Shown here piece by piece: positions 38,501 to 47,038 of a stretch of DNA of 64,000 nt. The notes under the pieces were generated by a model. It had not been told where the DNA came from, did no database searches, and saw only the letters and a program-made list of their open reading frames with translations. This stretch comes from a bacterium YEK0313 (GTDB taxonomy: Bacteria > Pseudomonadota > Alphaproteobacteria > Rhizobiales > Phreatobacteraceae): positions 1,227,501-1,291,500 of the forward strand of contig CCMO02000001.1 in assembly GCA_000751295.2 (NCBI GenBank), in the 5' to 3' direction. How positions within the stretch are numbered: the stretch's first letter is position 1; each line of letters begins with the position of its first letter. The position numbers and the translations under genes are program-made.

Positions 38501-39109
38501 CTATTTGCGCGACAGGCTCTCGAGCTTGCGCTGCATCTCCGCGAGCTGATGCTTCAGCTCGTCGATGTCACCGTCCTTGGACGACGCGTCCGGCGCGGCG
38601 GCCGGGGCCGGGCGCCTGTCTTCCGGTGCCAGCTCCGCGCTCGGCCGCTCCTCGCGCTTGGCGAAGGGCGAGAACATGGCGAAGGCGCGCTCGAACAGCT
38701 CCATATTGCGCCGCACATTGGCTTCGAACGGCTGCACCAGCGGATTGGCGCCGAAAGCCGAGCCGAGCTGCTGGCGCAGCCGGTCCTGCTCCTTCGAAAG
38801 GCTGTCGATCGACAGCTCCAGGAAGCGCGGCACCAGGAGCTGCATGCTGTCGCCGTAGAAGCGGATCAGTTGGCGCAGGAAGGCGACCGGCAGCATGTTC
38901 TGCCCGTCCTTGTTCTCCTGCTCGAAAATGATCTGTGCAAGCACTGATCGGGTAATGTCGTCGCCGGTCTTGGCATCGTAGACGACGAAATCGGTGCCTG
39001 CCTTGACCATCACGGCCAAGTCCTCGAGCGTCACATAGGTCGAGGTGCTGGTGTTGTAGAGACGCCGGTTGGCGTATTTTTTGATCGTGACCAGGTCGTT
39101 CTTGGCCAT
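38501..39109 (-). CDS. phaR: Polyhydroxyalkanoate synthesis repressor PhaR
   Basis: PhaR binds PHB granules and DNA and represses phasin and its own gene. The ATG at 39109 gives 202 residues. The N-terminal DNA-binding domain reads 'TIKKYANRRLYNTSTSTYVTLEDLA', the next segment 'DDITRSVLAQIIFEQE' is the PHB accumulation regulatory domain, and the C terminus is a coiled coil ('DIDELKHQLAEMQRKLESL'). It is divergent from phaA-phaB across about 230 bases. Confidence 0.95.
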   Translation of the reverse strand: MAKNDLVTIKKYANRRLYNTSTSTYVTLEDLAVMVKAGTDFVVYDAKTGDDITRSVLAQIIFEQENKDGQNMLPVAFLRQLIRFYGDSMQLLVPRFLELSIDSLSKEQDRLRQQLGSAFGANPLVQPFEANVRRNMELFERAFAMFSPFAKREERPSAELAPEDRRPAPAAAPDASSKDGDIDELKHQLAEMQRKLESLSRK

Positions 39110-39341
39110 CGTTCCCCTCGGTCTGGGTGCGGTGGCCCCGATACCGCCGCATGCCATCATTTCATCACGTTATGACGTTTCCGCACGACCTGCTACGGTT
39201 TTGTGCAGCGCCGATCGCGCATGGCTCCCGTCGTTTTATCGGCTCGGTTGACACACCGCCGATATCGTCGACATGGTCTCATTCGACACAGATGCCGGCC
39301 GCGGCCTCGCGGAGGCCTGGTGAGATGAGGAGACACAAGTC

Positions 39342-40517
39342 ATGTCCGAGCAAGTCGTCATCGTCGGCGCTGCGCGCACGCCCGTCGGTTCGTTCAACGG
39401 CGCGCTGTCCAGCCTGCCCGCCCATGAGCTCGGCGCCACCGCGATCAAGGCCGCGCTCGAACGCGCCAACGTCAAGCCGGACGAGGTCGACGAGGTCGTG
39501 TTCGGCCAGATCCTGACCGCGGGCGAAGGCCAGAACCCGGCGCGCCAGGCGGCGATCAAAGCCGGCATTCCCGCCGAGAAGACCGCCTGGGCGTTGAACC
39601 AGCTCTGCGGCTCGGGCCTGCGCACGGTGGCCATCGGCATGCAGCAGATCGCCAATGGCGATGCCAAGATCATCGTGGCCGGCGGCCAGGAGAGCATGTC
39701 CCAGGCGCCGCACGTCGCGCATCTGCGCAACGGCACCAAGATGGGCGCGCTGGAAATGACTGATTCCATGCTGAAGGACGGTCTGATCGACGCCTTCCAC
39801 GGCTACCACATGGGCATCACCGCCGAGAACGTCGCCGAGAAGTGGCAGATCACCAAGGACGAGCAGGACCGCTTCGCCGTGTCCTCGCAGAACAAGGCCG
39901 AGGCCGCGCGCAAGTCCGGCAAGTTCAAGGACGAGATCGTCCCCGTCACGATCGCCAGCCGCAAGGGGGACGTCGTCGTCGACACCGACGAATATATCCG
40001 TGACGGCGCCAATCTGGAGGCCATGGGCAAGCTGAAGCCCGCCTTCAAGAAGGACGGCACGGTCACCGCCGGCAATGCCTCCGGCATCAATGACGGCGCC
40101 GCCGCCGTGGTGCTGATGACGAAGTCCGAGGCCGACCGGCGCGGCCTGAAACCGCTCGCCACCATCAAGTCCTGGGCGACCGCCGGCGTCGACCCGGCGA
40201 TCATGGGCTCCGGCCCGATCCCGGCTTCGCGCAAGGCTCTGGAAAAGGCCGGCTGGTCGGCCAAGGACCTCGACCTCGTCGAGGCCAACGAGGCCTTTGC
40301 CGCCCAGGCCATCGCGGTCAACAAGGACATGGGCTGGGACACCGACAAGGTGAACGTCAATGGCGGCGCCATCGCCATCGGCCATCCGATCGGTGCGTCG
40401 GGCGCCCGCGTGCTCGTCACCCTGCTGCACGAAATGCAGAAGCGCGACGCCAAGAAGGGTCTCGCCACGCTCTGCATCGGCGGCGGCATGGGCGTCGCTC
40501 TCTGCGTCGAGCGCTGA
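39342..40517 (+). CDS. phaA: Acetyl-CoA acetyltransferase (beta-ketothiolase)
   Basis: It condenses two acetyl-CoA to acetoacetyl-CoA, the first PHB step. The 391-residue thiolase has the acylated Cys in 'QLCGSGLRTV' (about 89), the GHPIGASG His, and the second Cys in 'CIGGGMGVALCVER' at the C terminus. The phaA assignment rests on adjacency to phaB and phaR; the same enzyme type also serves as atoB. Confidence 0.95.
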   Translation: MSEQVVIVGAARTPVGSFNGALSSLPAHELGATAIKAALERANVKPDEVDEVVFGQILTAGEGQNPARQAAIKAGIPAEKTAWALNQLCGSGLRTVAIGMQQIANGDAKIIVAGGQESMSQAPHVAHLRNGTKMGALEMTDSMLKDGLIDAFHGYHMGITAENVAEKWQITKDEQDRFAVSSQNKAEAARKSGKFKDEIVPVTIASRKGDVVVDTDEYIRDGANLEAMGKLKPAFKKDGTVTAGNASGINDGAAAVVLMTKSEADRRGLKPLATIKSWATAGVDPAIMGSGPIPASRKALEKAGWSAKDLDLVEANEAFAAQAIAVNKDMGWDTDKVNVNGGAIAIGHPIGASGARVLVTLLHEMQKRDAKKGLATLCIGGGMGVALCVER

Positions 40518-40542
40518 GCCCGACGCGGCACCGGCAACTTCG

Positions 40543-40567
40543 GGCAGGGGCGGCCGCCGCCCCTGCC
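40543..40567 (+). repeat. GC-rich hairpin between phaA and phaB
   Basis: GGCAGGGGCGG and CCGCCCCTGCC form a perfect 11-bp stem with a CCG loop, 26 bases past the phaA stop. No T run follows, so it may be an mRNA-processing or stability element or a Rho-type pause rather than a terminator. Confidence 0.5.
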
Positions 40568-40601
40568 TCCCCCTTAAGACTTCAGGACGAAAAGACTTCC
40601 A

Positions 40602-40629
40602 AAAACCCGGTCCCAACAAAACCCGGTCC
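40602..40629 (+). repeat. Two direct repeats before phaB
   Basis: AAAACCCGGTCC occurs at 40602-40613 and 40618-40629, a 16-base period, about 60 bases upstream of the phaB start. It may be a binding site or simple duplication. Confidence 0.4.
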
Positions 40630-40685
40630 AACAGAGGCCGGGAACGACCAACTGACCTTCCAATAAACCAAGTGAGGGAATCATC

Positions 40686-41411
40686 ATGGCACGAGTCGCA
40701 TTGGTCACAGGCGGTACACGCGGCATCGGCGGCGCCATCTCCAGGACGTTGCACGCCGCAGGCTACAAAGTCGCCGCCAACTATGCCGGCAACGACGAGG
40801 CCGCCGCCAAGTTCAAGGCCGAGACCGGCATTCCCGTCTTCAAGTTCGACGTCAGCGACTACGATGCCTCCGCAGCCGGCGTCGCCGCCATCGAGAAGGA
40901 GGTCGGCGGCATCGACATCCTGGTCAACAATGCCGGCATCACCCGCGACGGCTTCTTCCACAAGATGACCAAGGAGCAATGGTCGGCGGTCATCCGGACC
41001 AATCTCGACAGCCTGTTCAACGTCACCCGCCCGGTGATCGACGGCATGCGCGCGCGCTCGTTCGGCCGCATCGTGGTGATCTCCTCGATCAACGGCCAGA
41101 AGGGCCAGATGGGCCAGGTGAACTATTCCGCCTCGAAGGCCGGCGATATCGGCTTCGTCAAGGCGCTGGCCCAGGAGAACGCCAACAAGGGCATCACGGT
41201 CAACGCCATCTGCCCCGGCTATATCGGCACCGAGATGGTCGCGGCCATCGATCCGGAAGTGCTGAAGTCGCGCATCCTGCCGCAGATCCCGGTCGGCCGC
41301 CTCGGCGAGCCCGCCGAGATCGCGCGGGCGGTCGCCTTCCTCGCCTCCGACGAAGGCGGCTTCATCACCGGCTCGACGCTGACGATCAACGGCGGCCAGT
41401 ACTTCACCTGA
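40686..41411 (+). CDS. phaB: Acetoacetyl-CoA reductase
   Basis: It reduces acetoacetyl-CoA to (R)-3-hydroxybutyryl-CoA with NADPH, the second PHB step. The 241-residue short-chain dehydrogenase has 'TGGTRGIGGAI' near the N terminus, 'NNAGITRDGFFHKM', and the catalytic Ser and 'YSASKAG' Tyr-Lys pair. It follows phaA by 168 bases containing a hairpin. The PHB synthase phaC is not in the window. Confidence 0.96.
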   Translation: MARVALVTGGTRGIGGAISRTLHAAGYKVAANYAGNDEAAAKFKAETGIPVFKFDVSDYDASAAGVAAIEKEVGGIDILVNNAGITRDGFFHKMTKEQWSAVIRTNLDSLFNVTRPVIDGMRARSFGRIVVISSINGQKGQMGQVNYSASKAGDIGFVKALAQENANKGITVNAICPGYIGTEMVAAIDPEVLKSRILPQIPVGRLGEPAEIARAVAFLASDEGGFITGSTLTINGGQYFT

Positions 41412-41435
41412 AGCCCTGCACTGCCGGCGAAGCGA

Positions 41436-41467
41436 AAAGGCCGGGGTCCATGCCCCGGCCTTTCTTG
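41436..41467. terminator. Terminator between phaB and mutT
   Basis: AAAGGCCGGGG and CCCCGGCCTTT form an 11-bp stem with a TCCATG loop, followed by TTTCTT on the plus strand and by TTTTCGC on the minus strand. It can serve both convergent genes. Confidence 0.9.
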
Positions 41468-41489
41468 ATGGCGTCGACCGCGCGGGCGG

Positions 41490-41927
41490 TCAGTCGCGGG
41501 CTTCGCCCAGGAGCTCGGTCAGGAACGGGATCAGCGGCTCGTCCGCCGCCGGCATCGGATAGTCGCGCAGCCGTCCCGGCTTGACCCAGGCGAGGCGCTG
41601 GCCTTCGCGGCCCGTCACCGTCCCCTGCCAGCGTCGGCAGACCCAGAGCGGCATGAACAGGTGGAAGGTCTCGTAGGAATGGCTCGCGAAGGTGAGCGGG
41701 GCGAGACACGGCTCTTCCACGGTGATGCCGAGCTCTTCGTGGAGCTCCCGGATCAGCGTCTGTTCCGGCCGTTCGCCAGGCTCCAGCTTGCCGCCGGGAA
41801 ACTCCCAGAGGCCGGCCAGCGCCTTGCCCGCCGGCCGCTCGGCGAGCAGGATCCGGTTGTCCGCGTCGACCAGGGCGCAGGCCACCACGAACACCATTTT
41901 CAGCGGGGCGGCGGGAGCGGCGCTCAC
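41490..41927 (-). CDS. mutT: 8-oxo-dGTP diphosphatase (MutT-like Nudix)
   Basis: MutT removes oxidised dGTP before incorporation into DNA. The 145-residue protein has a full Nudix box at residues 46-68 (Gx5Ex7REUxEExGU, with REL and EELGI visible) and 'LLAERPAGKALAGLWEFPGG'. The GTG start overlaps the argJ stop by four bases, indicating translational coupling in an argJ-mutT operon. Confidence 0.93.
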   Translation of the reverse strand: MSAAPAAPLKMVFVVACALVDADNRILLAERPAGKALAGLWEFPGGKLEPGERPEQTLIRELHEELGITVEEPCLAPLTFASHSYETFHLFMPLWVCRRWQGTVTGREGQRLAWVKPGRLRDYPMPAADEPLIPFLTELLGEARD

Positions 41928-43174
41928 GACCGGTAGTCGCCGTTGATCGCGACATAATCCTTGGTCAGGTCGCAGGTCATCACCTTCGCCTGGCCGCGGC
42001 CGAGGCCGAGATCGGCGGTCAGCACGATCACGTCCTCCTTCATGATCCGGCTGACGGCGGCCTCGTCATAGGCGGGATCGCGCTCGCCCTCATGGGCGAC
42101 GCGGATGTCGCCGAAGGAGATCGACAGCCGGTCACGCTCGGCCGGCTCGCCGGCCTTGCCGACGGCCATGACGACGCGCCCCCAATTGGCATCCTCGCCG
42201 GCGATCGCGGTCTTCACCAGCGGCGAATCGGCGATCGACTTGGCGACCTTGAAGGCCGAGGCGTTCGACACCGCGCCCTTGACCACGACGTGGACGAGCT
42301 TGCGCGCGCCCTCGCCATCGCGCGCCACCTGCTCGGCGAGGTCGGCGAGCACAGCGTCGAGCGCCTTCTTGAAACCGGCGAGCCGGCCGTCGCCGGCTTC
42401 GGTGATGCGCGGCGCGCCGCGCTTCGCGGCCGCGCCGGTGGCGAACAGCATCAGCGTATCGGAGGTCGAGGTGTCGCTGTCGACCGTCACCGTGTTGAAG
42501 GTCGTCTTGACGCCCTTGGCGAGCAGCGCCTGCAGCGCCTCGGCCGCGATCGGCGCGTCGGTGAACACGAAGGACAGCATGGTGGCCATGTCGGGCGCGA
42601 TCATGCCGGCGCCCTTGGCCATGCCGTTGATGGTCACCGTCGCCGCGCCAAGGCGGGCGGTGGCGGTGGCCACCTTCGGGAAGGTGTCGGTGGTCATGAT
42701 GGCGCGCGCCGCCTCCATCCAGGCATCGGCCTTGCCTGCAGCGAAGGTGCTGTCCAGCACGCCTTCGTATTTGCGCGCATCGAGCGGCTCGCCGATGACG
42801 CCGGTGGAGGCGAGGAACACCTCGCTCTGCTTGCAGCCGGCCGCCTTGGCCGCGATCTTGGCGGTGAGCGCCACCGCCTCGCGGCCTTTCTTGCCGGTGA
42901 AGGCATTGGCATTGCCGGAATTGACGACAAGCGCGCGGGCAGTGCCACCGGCAAGGTTGGCGCGGCACCAGTCGACCGGCGCCGACGGGCATTTCGACCG
43001 GGTGAACACGCCGGCGACCGTGGTGCCCTTGGCCAGGCCGACGGCCAGCACGTCGGTGCGGCCGCTGTAGCGGATGCCGGCTTCGGCGGTGGCGAGCGTC
43101 ACGCCTTCGATGCCGGGCAGCACGGGGACCGTCTTGGGGGCGAGCGGCGAGACGGGAGGCACGAATTTGGCCAT
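41924..43174 (-). CDS. argJ: Bifunctional ornithine/glutamate N-acetyltransferase
   Basis: ArgJ recycles the acetyl group from acetylornithine to glutamate in arginine synthesis, and bifunctional forms also use acetyl-CoA. The 416-residue precursor has the self-cleavage site in 'KGAGMIAPDMATML', cut before the Thr to give alpha and beta chains. The start at 43174 is chosen because GAGG lies about 10 bases upstream; an ATG three codons earlier is too close to it. Confidence 0.95.
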   Translation of the reverse strand: MAKFVPPVSPLAPKTVPVLPGIEGVTLATAEAGIRYSGRTDVLAVGLAKGTTVAGVFTRSKCPSAPVDWCRANLAGGTARALVVNSGNANAFTGKKGREAVALTAKIAAKAAGCKQSEVFLASTGVIGEPLDARKYEGVLDSTFAAGKADAWMEAARAIMTTDTFPKVATATARLGAATVTINGMAKGAGMIAPDMATMLSFVFTDAPIAAEALQALLAKGVKTTFNTVTVDSDTSTSDTLMLFATGAAAKRGAPRITEAGDGRLAGFKKALDAVLADLAEQVARDGEGARKLVHVVVKGAVSNASAFKVAKSIADSPLVKTAIAGEDANWGRVVMAVGKAGEPAERDRLSISFGDIRVAHEGERDPAYDEAAVSRIMKEDVIVLTADLGLGRGQAKVMTCDLTKDYVAINGDYRS

Positions 43175-43288
43175 GAACTTCATTCCTCGAGGGCGCAGGT
43201 CTTCGGCAGGCTTGTCGTCAAGCCCTTAGCCGATCGCATGGATCGCGCAAAGCTGGATGACGGTTGGACAGGGCTGCATGCCGGCGGA

Positions 43289-44125
43289 TCAGAGGATGCG
43301 GCCGCGCGCCCGCCAGATCGCCGCGTTGAGTTCGCCGCCGAGCACGAAAATGGCGGCGATGTAGTAGAGGAAGACCAGCGCCACCATGCCCGAGGCGAGG
43401 CCCGCATAGGTGTTGACGTAGTTCTGCACGAAGCTGGCGATATAGCTGCCGAACAGCGTGCCGCCGATCAGCCAGAGCACGAGGGTCACGGCGACGCCGG
43501 GCATGACGTCGACGAAACGCCGCCGGCCGGCCGGCAGGAATAGGTGCACGATGGTCAGCGTGACGATCAGCACGAGGGACGCCGCTGCCACGCGGATGAA
43601 CAGCACGACCCAGCCGAACGGCGCGAGCCAGGGCACGAAGCGCACGGCGGTCGCCCAGAGCAGCGGCCCGAGCACGACGAGCACCGAGACGACCAGCAGC
43701 GCCACCGCGCCGACCAGCACGTAGCCGATCGATTCCAGGCGGCACACATACCACCAGCGCGTCTCGCGCACGTCATAGGCGCGGTTGAGACCGACCCGCA
43801 GGGCCTCGACGCCGTTCGAGGAAAAATAGACCGAGAGCAGGACGCCATAGGTCAGGAGATCGGTGCGGAAGGTGGTCAGCACCGTGCTGAGCTCGTGGGC
43901 GATCGGCCGCGCCACGGTCTCCGGCCAGGCTTCGAACAGGAGCTGGGTCACCGTGTCGGCATAGGCCTTGGAGCCGAACAGGCCGCCCATGGCCGTGACC
44001 ACGATGAGGAAGGGAAACATCGACATCAGCCCGTTGAGCGCGATATGGCTGGAAATCGCCCAGCCATCGTCCTCGAGGAACTGTTCACAGGCGTCCCAGG
44101 CGATTTTTGCGGCGCTGATGATCAT
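43289..44125 (-). CDS. YihY/BrkB-family membrane protein
   Basis: The 278-residue protein has six hydrophobic segments and the family motifs 'HIALNGLMSMFPFLIVVTAMGGLFGS', 'YFSSNGVEALRVGLNRAYD' and 'TYAGLASGMVALVFLYYIAAIFVLGGELNA'. Function of the family is unsettled (once annotated as ribonuclease BN); it is an inner-membrane protein. It is divergent from the methyltransferase at 44254. Confidence 0.92.
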   Translation of the reverse strand: MIISAAKIAWDACEQFLEDDGWAISSHIALNGLMSMFPFLIVVTAMGGLFGSKAYADTVTQLLFEAWPETVARPIAHELSTVLTTFRTDLLTYGVLLSVYFSSNGVEALRVGLNRAYDVRETRWWYVCRLESIGYVLVGAVALLVVSVLVVLGPLLWATAVRFVPWLAPFGWVVLFIRVAAASLVLIVTLTIVHLFLPAGRRRFVDVMPGVAVTLVLWLIGGTLFGSYIASFVQNYVNTYAGLASGMVALVFLYYIAAIFVLGGELNAAIWRARGRIL

Positions 44126-44253
44126 TCCGCTTCCCGTTCCAGTGGCCGGTCCGTTGTCGACTGATGCGGGAAAGCGCCGGCCACGGCAAGAGGGCCGGCC
44201 AGCGCCGCGGCCGCAGGACCCGGGCGTTTGACCTTGCGCCAGCGAGCCGCCAT

Positions 44254-45159
44254 ATGCCGGTCATGAGCGCTCCGCTGCAGTTCGACCGAACCCTTCTTGG
44301 CGTCCGCCGCCGGCGCGCCGCGCGCGGCGAGCCGGCCGATTTCCTCATCCGCCACGTCGCCGAGGACCTGGCCGACCGGCTCGGCCTGGTGCAGCGCAGC
44401 TTCACCCGCATCGTCGATCTCGGCTCCCCCACCGACGCGCTGCGCGAGGCGCTCGCCGCCCGCGGCCTCGCCATGCCGATCGGCACCGAGACCGTGCCGG
44501 TCCTCGCGCCGCGCCGCGCGGCGCCCGTCGTCGTCGCCCAACACGACGCCCTGCCCTTTGCCGGTGCCAGCCTCGACCTCGTCGTCTCGGCCCTGGCCCT
44601 GCAGCTCGTCGACGACCTGCCGGGCGTCTTCGTCCAGGTGCGGCGGGCCTTGAAACCCGACGGCCTGTTCCTCGCCGCCCTGCTCGGCGGCGAAACCCTG
44701 ACGGAGCTGCGCCAGGCCTTCGCCGAGGCGGAAAGCGAGATGGAGGGCGGCCTGTCCCTGCGCGTCGCCCCCTTTGCCGACGTCCGCGACATCGGCGCGC
44801 TGCTCCAGCGCGCCGGCTTCGCCCTGCCGGTCGCCGATGCCGACAAGCTTACCGTGCGCTATGGCGACGTGTTCGCCCTGATGCGCGACCTGCGGGCCAT
44901 GGGCGCCGCCAACCCGCTCGCCCAGCGCCGGCGGACGCCGCTCAGGCGCGCAACCCTGATGCGCATGGCGGACATCTATCACCAGCGCTTTGCCGATCCC
45001 GACGGCCGGATCCGCGCCACGTTCCAGGTCATCACCCTGTCCGGCTGGTCGCCGCACGAGAGCCAGCAGCAGCCCCTGAAGCCCGGCTCGGCCAAGGCCC
45101 GCCTCGCCGATGCGCTGAACGCGATCGAGCTGCCGGCCGGCGAGAAGCCCGGCGGCTGA
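44254..45159 (+). CDS. NDUFAF5-like class I methyltransferase domain protein
   Basis: The 301-residue protein has a Rossmann-type methyltransferase fold with 'IVDLGSP' at motif I and 'HDALPFAGASLDLVVSALALQLVDDLPG' at motifs II-III. The 'FLAALLGGETLTELR' segment is typical of the BioC/NDUFAF5 branch, linked in mitochondria to complex I assembly. A second ATG at 44263 is an equally good start. It is followed by a CoxG-like gene at 77 bases. Confidence 0.82.
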   Translation: MPVMSAPLQFDRTLLGVRRRRAARGEPADFLIRHVAEDLADRLGLVQRSFTRIVDLGSPTDALREALAARGLAMPIGTETVPVLAPRRAAPVVVAQHDALPFAGASLDLVVSALALQLVDDLPGVFVQVRRALKPDGLFLAALLGGETLTELRQAFAEAESEMEGGLSLRVAPFADVRDIGALLQRAGFALPVADADKLTVRYGDVFALMRDLRAMGAANPLAQRRRTPLRRATLMRMADIYHQRFADPDGRIRATFQVITLSGWSPHESQQQPLKPGSAKARLADALNAIELPAGEKPGG

Positions 45160-45236
45160 GCGGCTCGACAGACCGGGCCATGCCGCCCTACTGTTCACCC
45201 CACCCAAGAACGATTGAACGGATCGGGACGACGTCC

Positions 45237-45743
45237 ATGGACATGACAGGTTCGCAGCGCATCGAGGCCCCGCGCGAGGTCGTCTGGGAGGCGCTGAACG
45301 ATCCCGACGTGCTCAAGCAGTGCATTCCCGGCTGCCAGAGCATGGAGCGGTCCGGCGATCACGGCTTCAATGCCAAGGCCGTGCTCAAGATCGGCCCGGT
45401 CAAGGCCACCTTTTCCGGCTCGGTGACGTTGTCCGACATCGATGCGCCGAACGGATACACCATTACCGGCGAGGGCAATGGCGGCGTGGCCGGCATGGCC
45501 AAGGGCGGCGCGACCGTCCGCCTGGAGCCGGAAAGCGAAACCGTCACCATCCTGCACTATGACGTGAAGAGCCAGATCTCCGGCAAGATCGCCCAGCTCG
45601 GCTCCCGCCTGATCGACGCAACGGCGAAGAAGCTTGCCGGCGAATTTTTCGAAAGCTTCGGCAAGGTCGTGGCCCCGCCGGCCGAAGGCGAGCAGCCGAC
45701 CGAAGCCAAGAAGAAGTGGTGGAGCTGGAAGAAAAAGAGTTGA
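45237..45743 (+). CDS. CoxG/SRPBCC-family protein
   Basis: The 168-residue protein has the CoxG fold signature 'MTGSQRIEAPREVVWEALNDPDVLKQCIPGCQSMERSGD' and a Lys/Trp-rich tail ('KKKWWSWKKKS') that may bind membrane. CoxG-family proteins recruit CO dehydrogenase to the membrane, but no CO dehydrogenase genes are visible here, so it may be a standalone START-like lipid or cofactor binder. Confidence 0.86.
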   Translation: MDMTGSQRIEAPREVVWEALNDPDVLKQCIPGCQSMERSGDHGFNAKAVLKIGPVKATFSGSVTLSDIDAPNGYTITGEGNGGVAGMAKGGATVRLEPESETVTILHYDVKSQISGKIAQLGSRLIDATAKKLAGEFFESFGKVVAPPAEGEQPTEAKKKWWSWKKKS

Positions 45744-45747
45744 AATA

Positions 45748-45826
45748 GCGAATGGCGAATGGCGAGTAAGAATGTCGCCGCACTCGTCGCTTCATCCCTA
45801 CTCGCTACTTCCTACTCGCTACTCGC
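45748..45826. repeat. Phased heptad inverted repeat
   Basis: Three tandem heptamers GCGAATG, GCGAATG, GCGAGTA (45748-45768) face four heptamers TACTCGC, TACTTCC, TACTCGC, TACTCGC (45799-45826), which on the other strand read GCGAGTA-like. It occupies the gap between the convergent CoxG-like and metA genes and can form a long imperfect hairpin. Confidence 0.7.
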
Positions 45827-45829
45827 CAA

Positions 45830-46813
45830 CTACTTCCCTTCCCAGGCCGGCCGCGGGATGGCGTCGATGTCGTAGGGCGTGACCTCGTAGAGCGCCTTGA
45901 TCCAGTTGGTGTAGATGTGGGCCGTGTGGCGCCAGGTGTTGCGCGGCGCCCTCGCCGGATCATCGCCCGGGAAATAGTGCAGCGGCAGCGGCCATGACGG
46001 GTCCCGCGCGACGTCGCGGCCATATTCGACGCCGAGCGTCTCGGTGTCGTATTCGGGATGGTTCAGGATGTAGAGCCGGTGCGGGCAGGACGGTGCCGTC
46101 GGGCTGCCGGCCATGCTCTCGGCAAGGATATTGGGCCCGGCCTCGTCCGAATCCGCGACGATCTCGATCGCATCGTGCTTGAGGATGTCCTCCCGCCGCG
46201 GGCTTTTCCAACGCGAGACGGGAACCGGAAACGTATCGGGAAAGCCGAACAGGATGCCGGTCCGGTCCGAGACGATGCGGTGCTCGAACAGGCCGAACAG
46301 CTTCTGCCGGCCCTTGTAGCTCTCGACATCGTGGAAATGCTTCAGCGCCGCCTTCGCGGCCCAGCACAGGAACAGCGAAGACAGGACATGGGTCTGCGAC
46401 CATTCCAGGATGTTCTGCACCTCCGGCCAGATCGTCTCGTCGCTGACGCGCTCCTTCAGCGCATTGACCCCGGTGACGATCAGGCCGTCGAACTTGCGGT
46501 CCTTGATCTCGCTCCAGCCGGAATAGAACTTGCGGATATGCTCGGCCGGCGTGTTCTTGGTCTCGCGCCCGGCATGGACGTCGCGCACATAGCCGTCCGT
46601 GGTGGCGAAGGTGATCTTCACCTGCAGCATGGTGTTGCCGAGCCAGAGCGCCAGCTGCCGCTCGGTCGTCTGCTTGTCGGCCATCAGGTTGATGATGGCG
46701 ATCTCCAGCGGCCGGATGTCCTGCTTCTCGGCCTTCGCACGCTCGATCGCCAGCGACGTGCCGAGCGAGGGCAGGAAAGGATGGACCGCTTCACTGTTGA
46801 CGATGACCGGCAT
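45830..46813 (-). CDS. metA: Homoserine O-acyltransferase, MetA family
   Basis: It acylates homoserine, the first dedicated step of methionine synthesis. The 327-residue protein starts 'MPVIVNSEAVHPFLPS'; a 44-codon upstream extension is discarded. The nucleophile Cys150 lies in 'SSLFLCWAAKAAL', and the His/Glu pair in 'NHPEYD' (252-254). The acyl-CoA-discriminating loop reads VTGVNALKE instead of the usual TGAPxG/E, with Leu119 aligned to the key position, so the acyl donor cannot be predicted. A 9-bp hairpin lies between the transcript start region and the ribosome binding site. Confidence 0.88.
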   Translation of the reverse strand: MPVIVNSEAVHPFLPSLGTSLAIERAKAEKQDIRPLEIAIINLMADKQTTERQLALWLGNTMLQVKITFATTDGYVRDVHAGRETKNTPAEHIRKFYSGWSEIKDRKFDGLIVTGVNALKERVSDETIWPEVQNILEWSQTHVLSSLFLCWAAKAALKHFHDVESYKGRQKLFGLFEHRIVSDRTGILFGFPDTFPVPVSRWKSPRREDILKHDAIEIVADSDEAGPNILAESMAGSPTAPSCPHRLYILNHPEYDTETLGVEYGRDVARDPSWPLPLHYFPGDDPARAPRNTWRHTAHIYTNWIKALYEVTPYDIDAIPRPAWEGK

Positions 46814-46830
46814 GACAATCCTCGGCGCGT

Positions 46831-46862
46831 ATCGGGCTCCTTGGCCCTCGCTCGAGCCCGAT
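46831..46862 (-). promoter_or_regulatory. Leader hairpin upstream of metA
   Basis: On the minus strand ATCGGGCTC (46862-46854) and GAGCCCGAT (46839-46831) are perfect 9-bp arms around a 14-base loop. The hairpin ends about 17 bases before the metA ATG, with a GAGGA ribosome binding site between. It does not match a known SAM riboswitch core that I can recognise. Confidence 0.4.
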
Positions 46863-47038
46863 ATGGGGGCGGACGCAAGCGAAGGAAGCAAAACGACACG
46901 TTTATCGATCGGTTGCTCGTGTCCCTCTGGCCCCGGCATTTGCACCCGTCCGCCAGCGAAGGCAAGCGAATGTCGGTGCCGGAGCGCGGCGCCGCGGCCG
47001 GGGGCGCCGGCAGCCTCGGCCCACGGCGGCCGGCCGAT

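Noticed and set aside
39110..39341. PhaR operator in the phaR/phaA divergent region
   Set aside because: A CTGC ... GCAG pair is present (near 39190-39210), but its spacing does not match the reported TGC-rich repeats, so I did not annotate it.
46814..46990. SAM riboswitch upstream of metA
   Set aside because: I searched the leader by eye for the SAM-II pseudoknot core and found only a simple hairpin.
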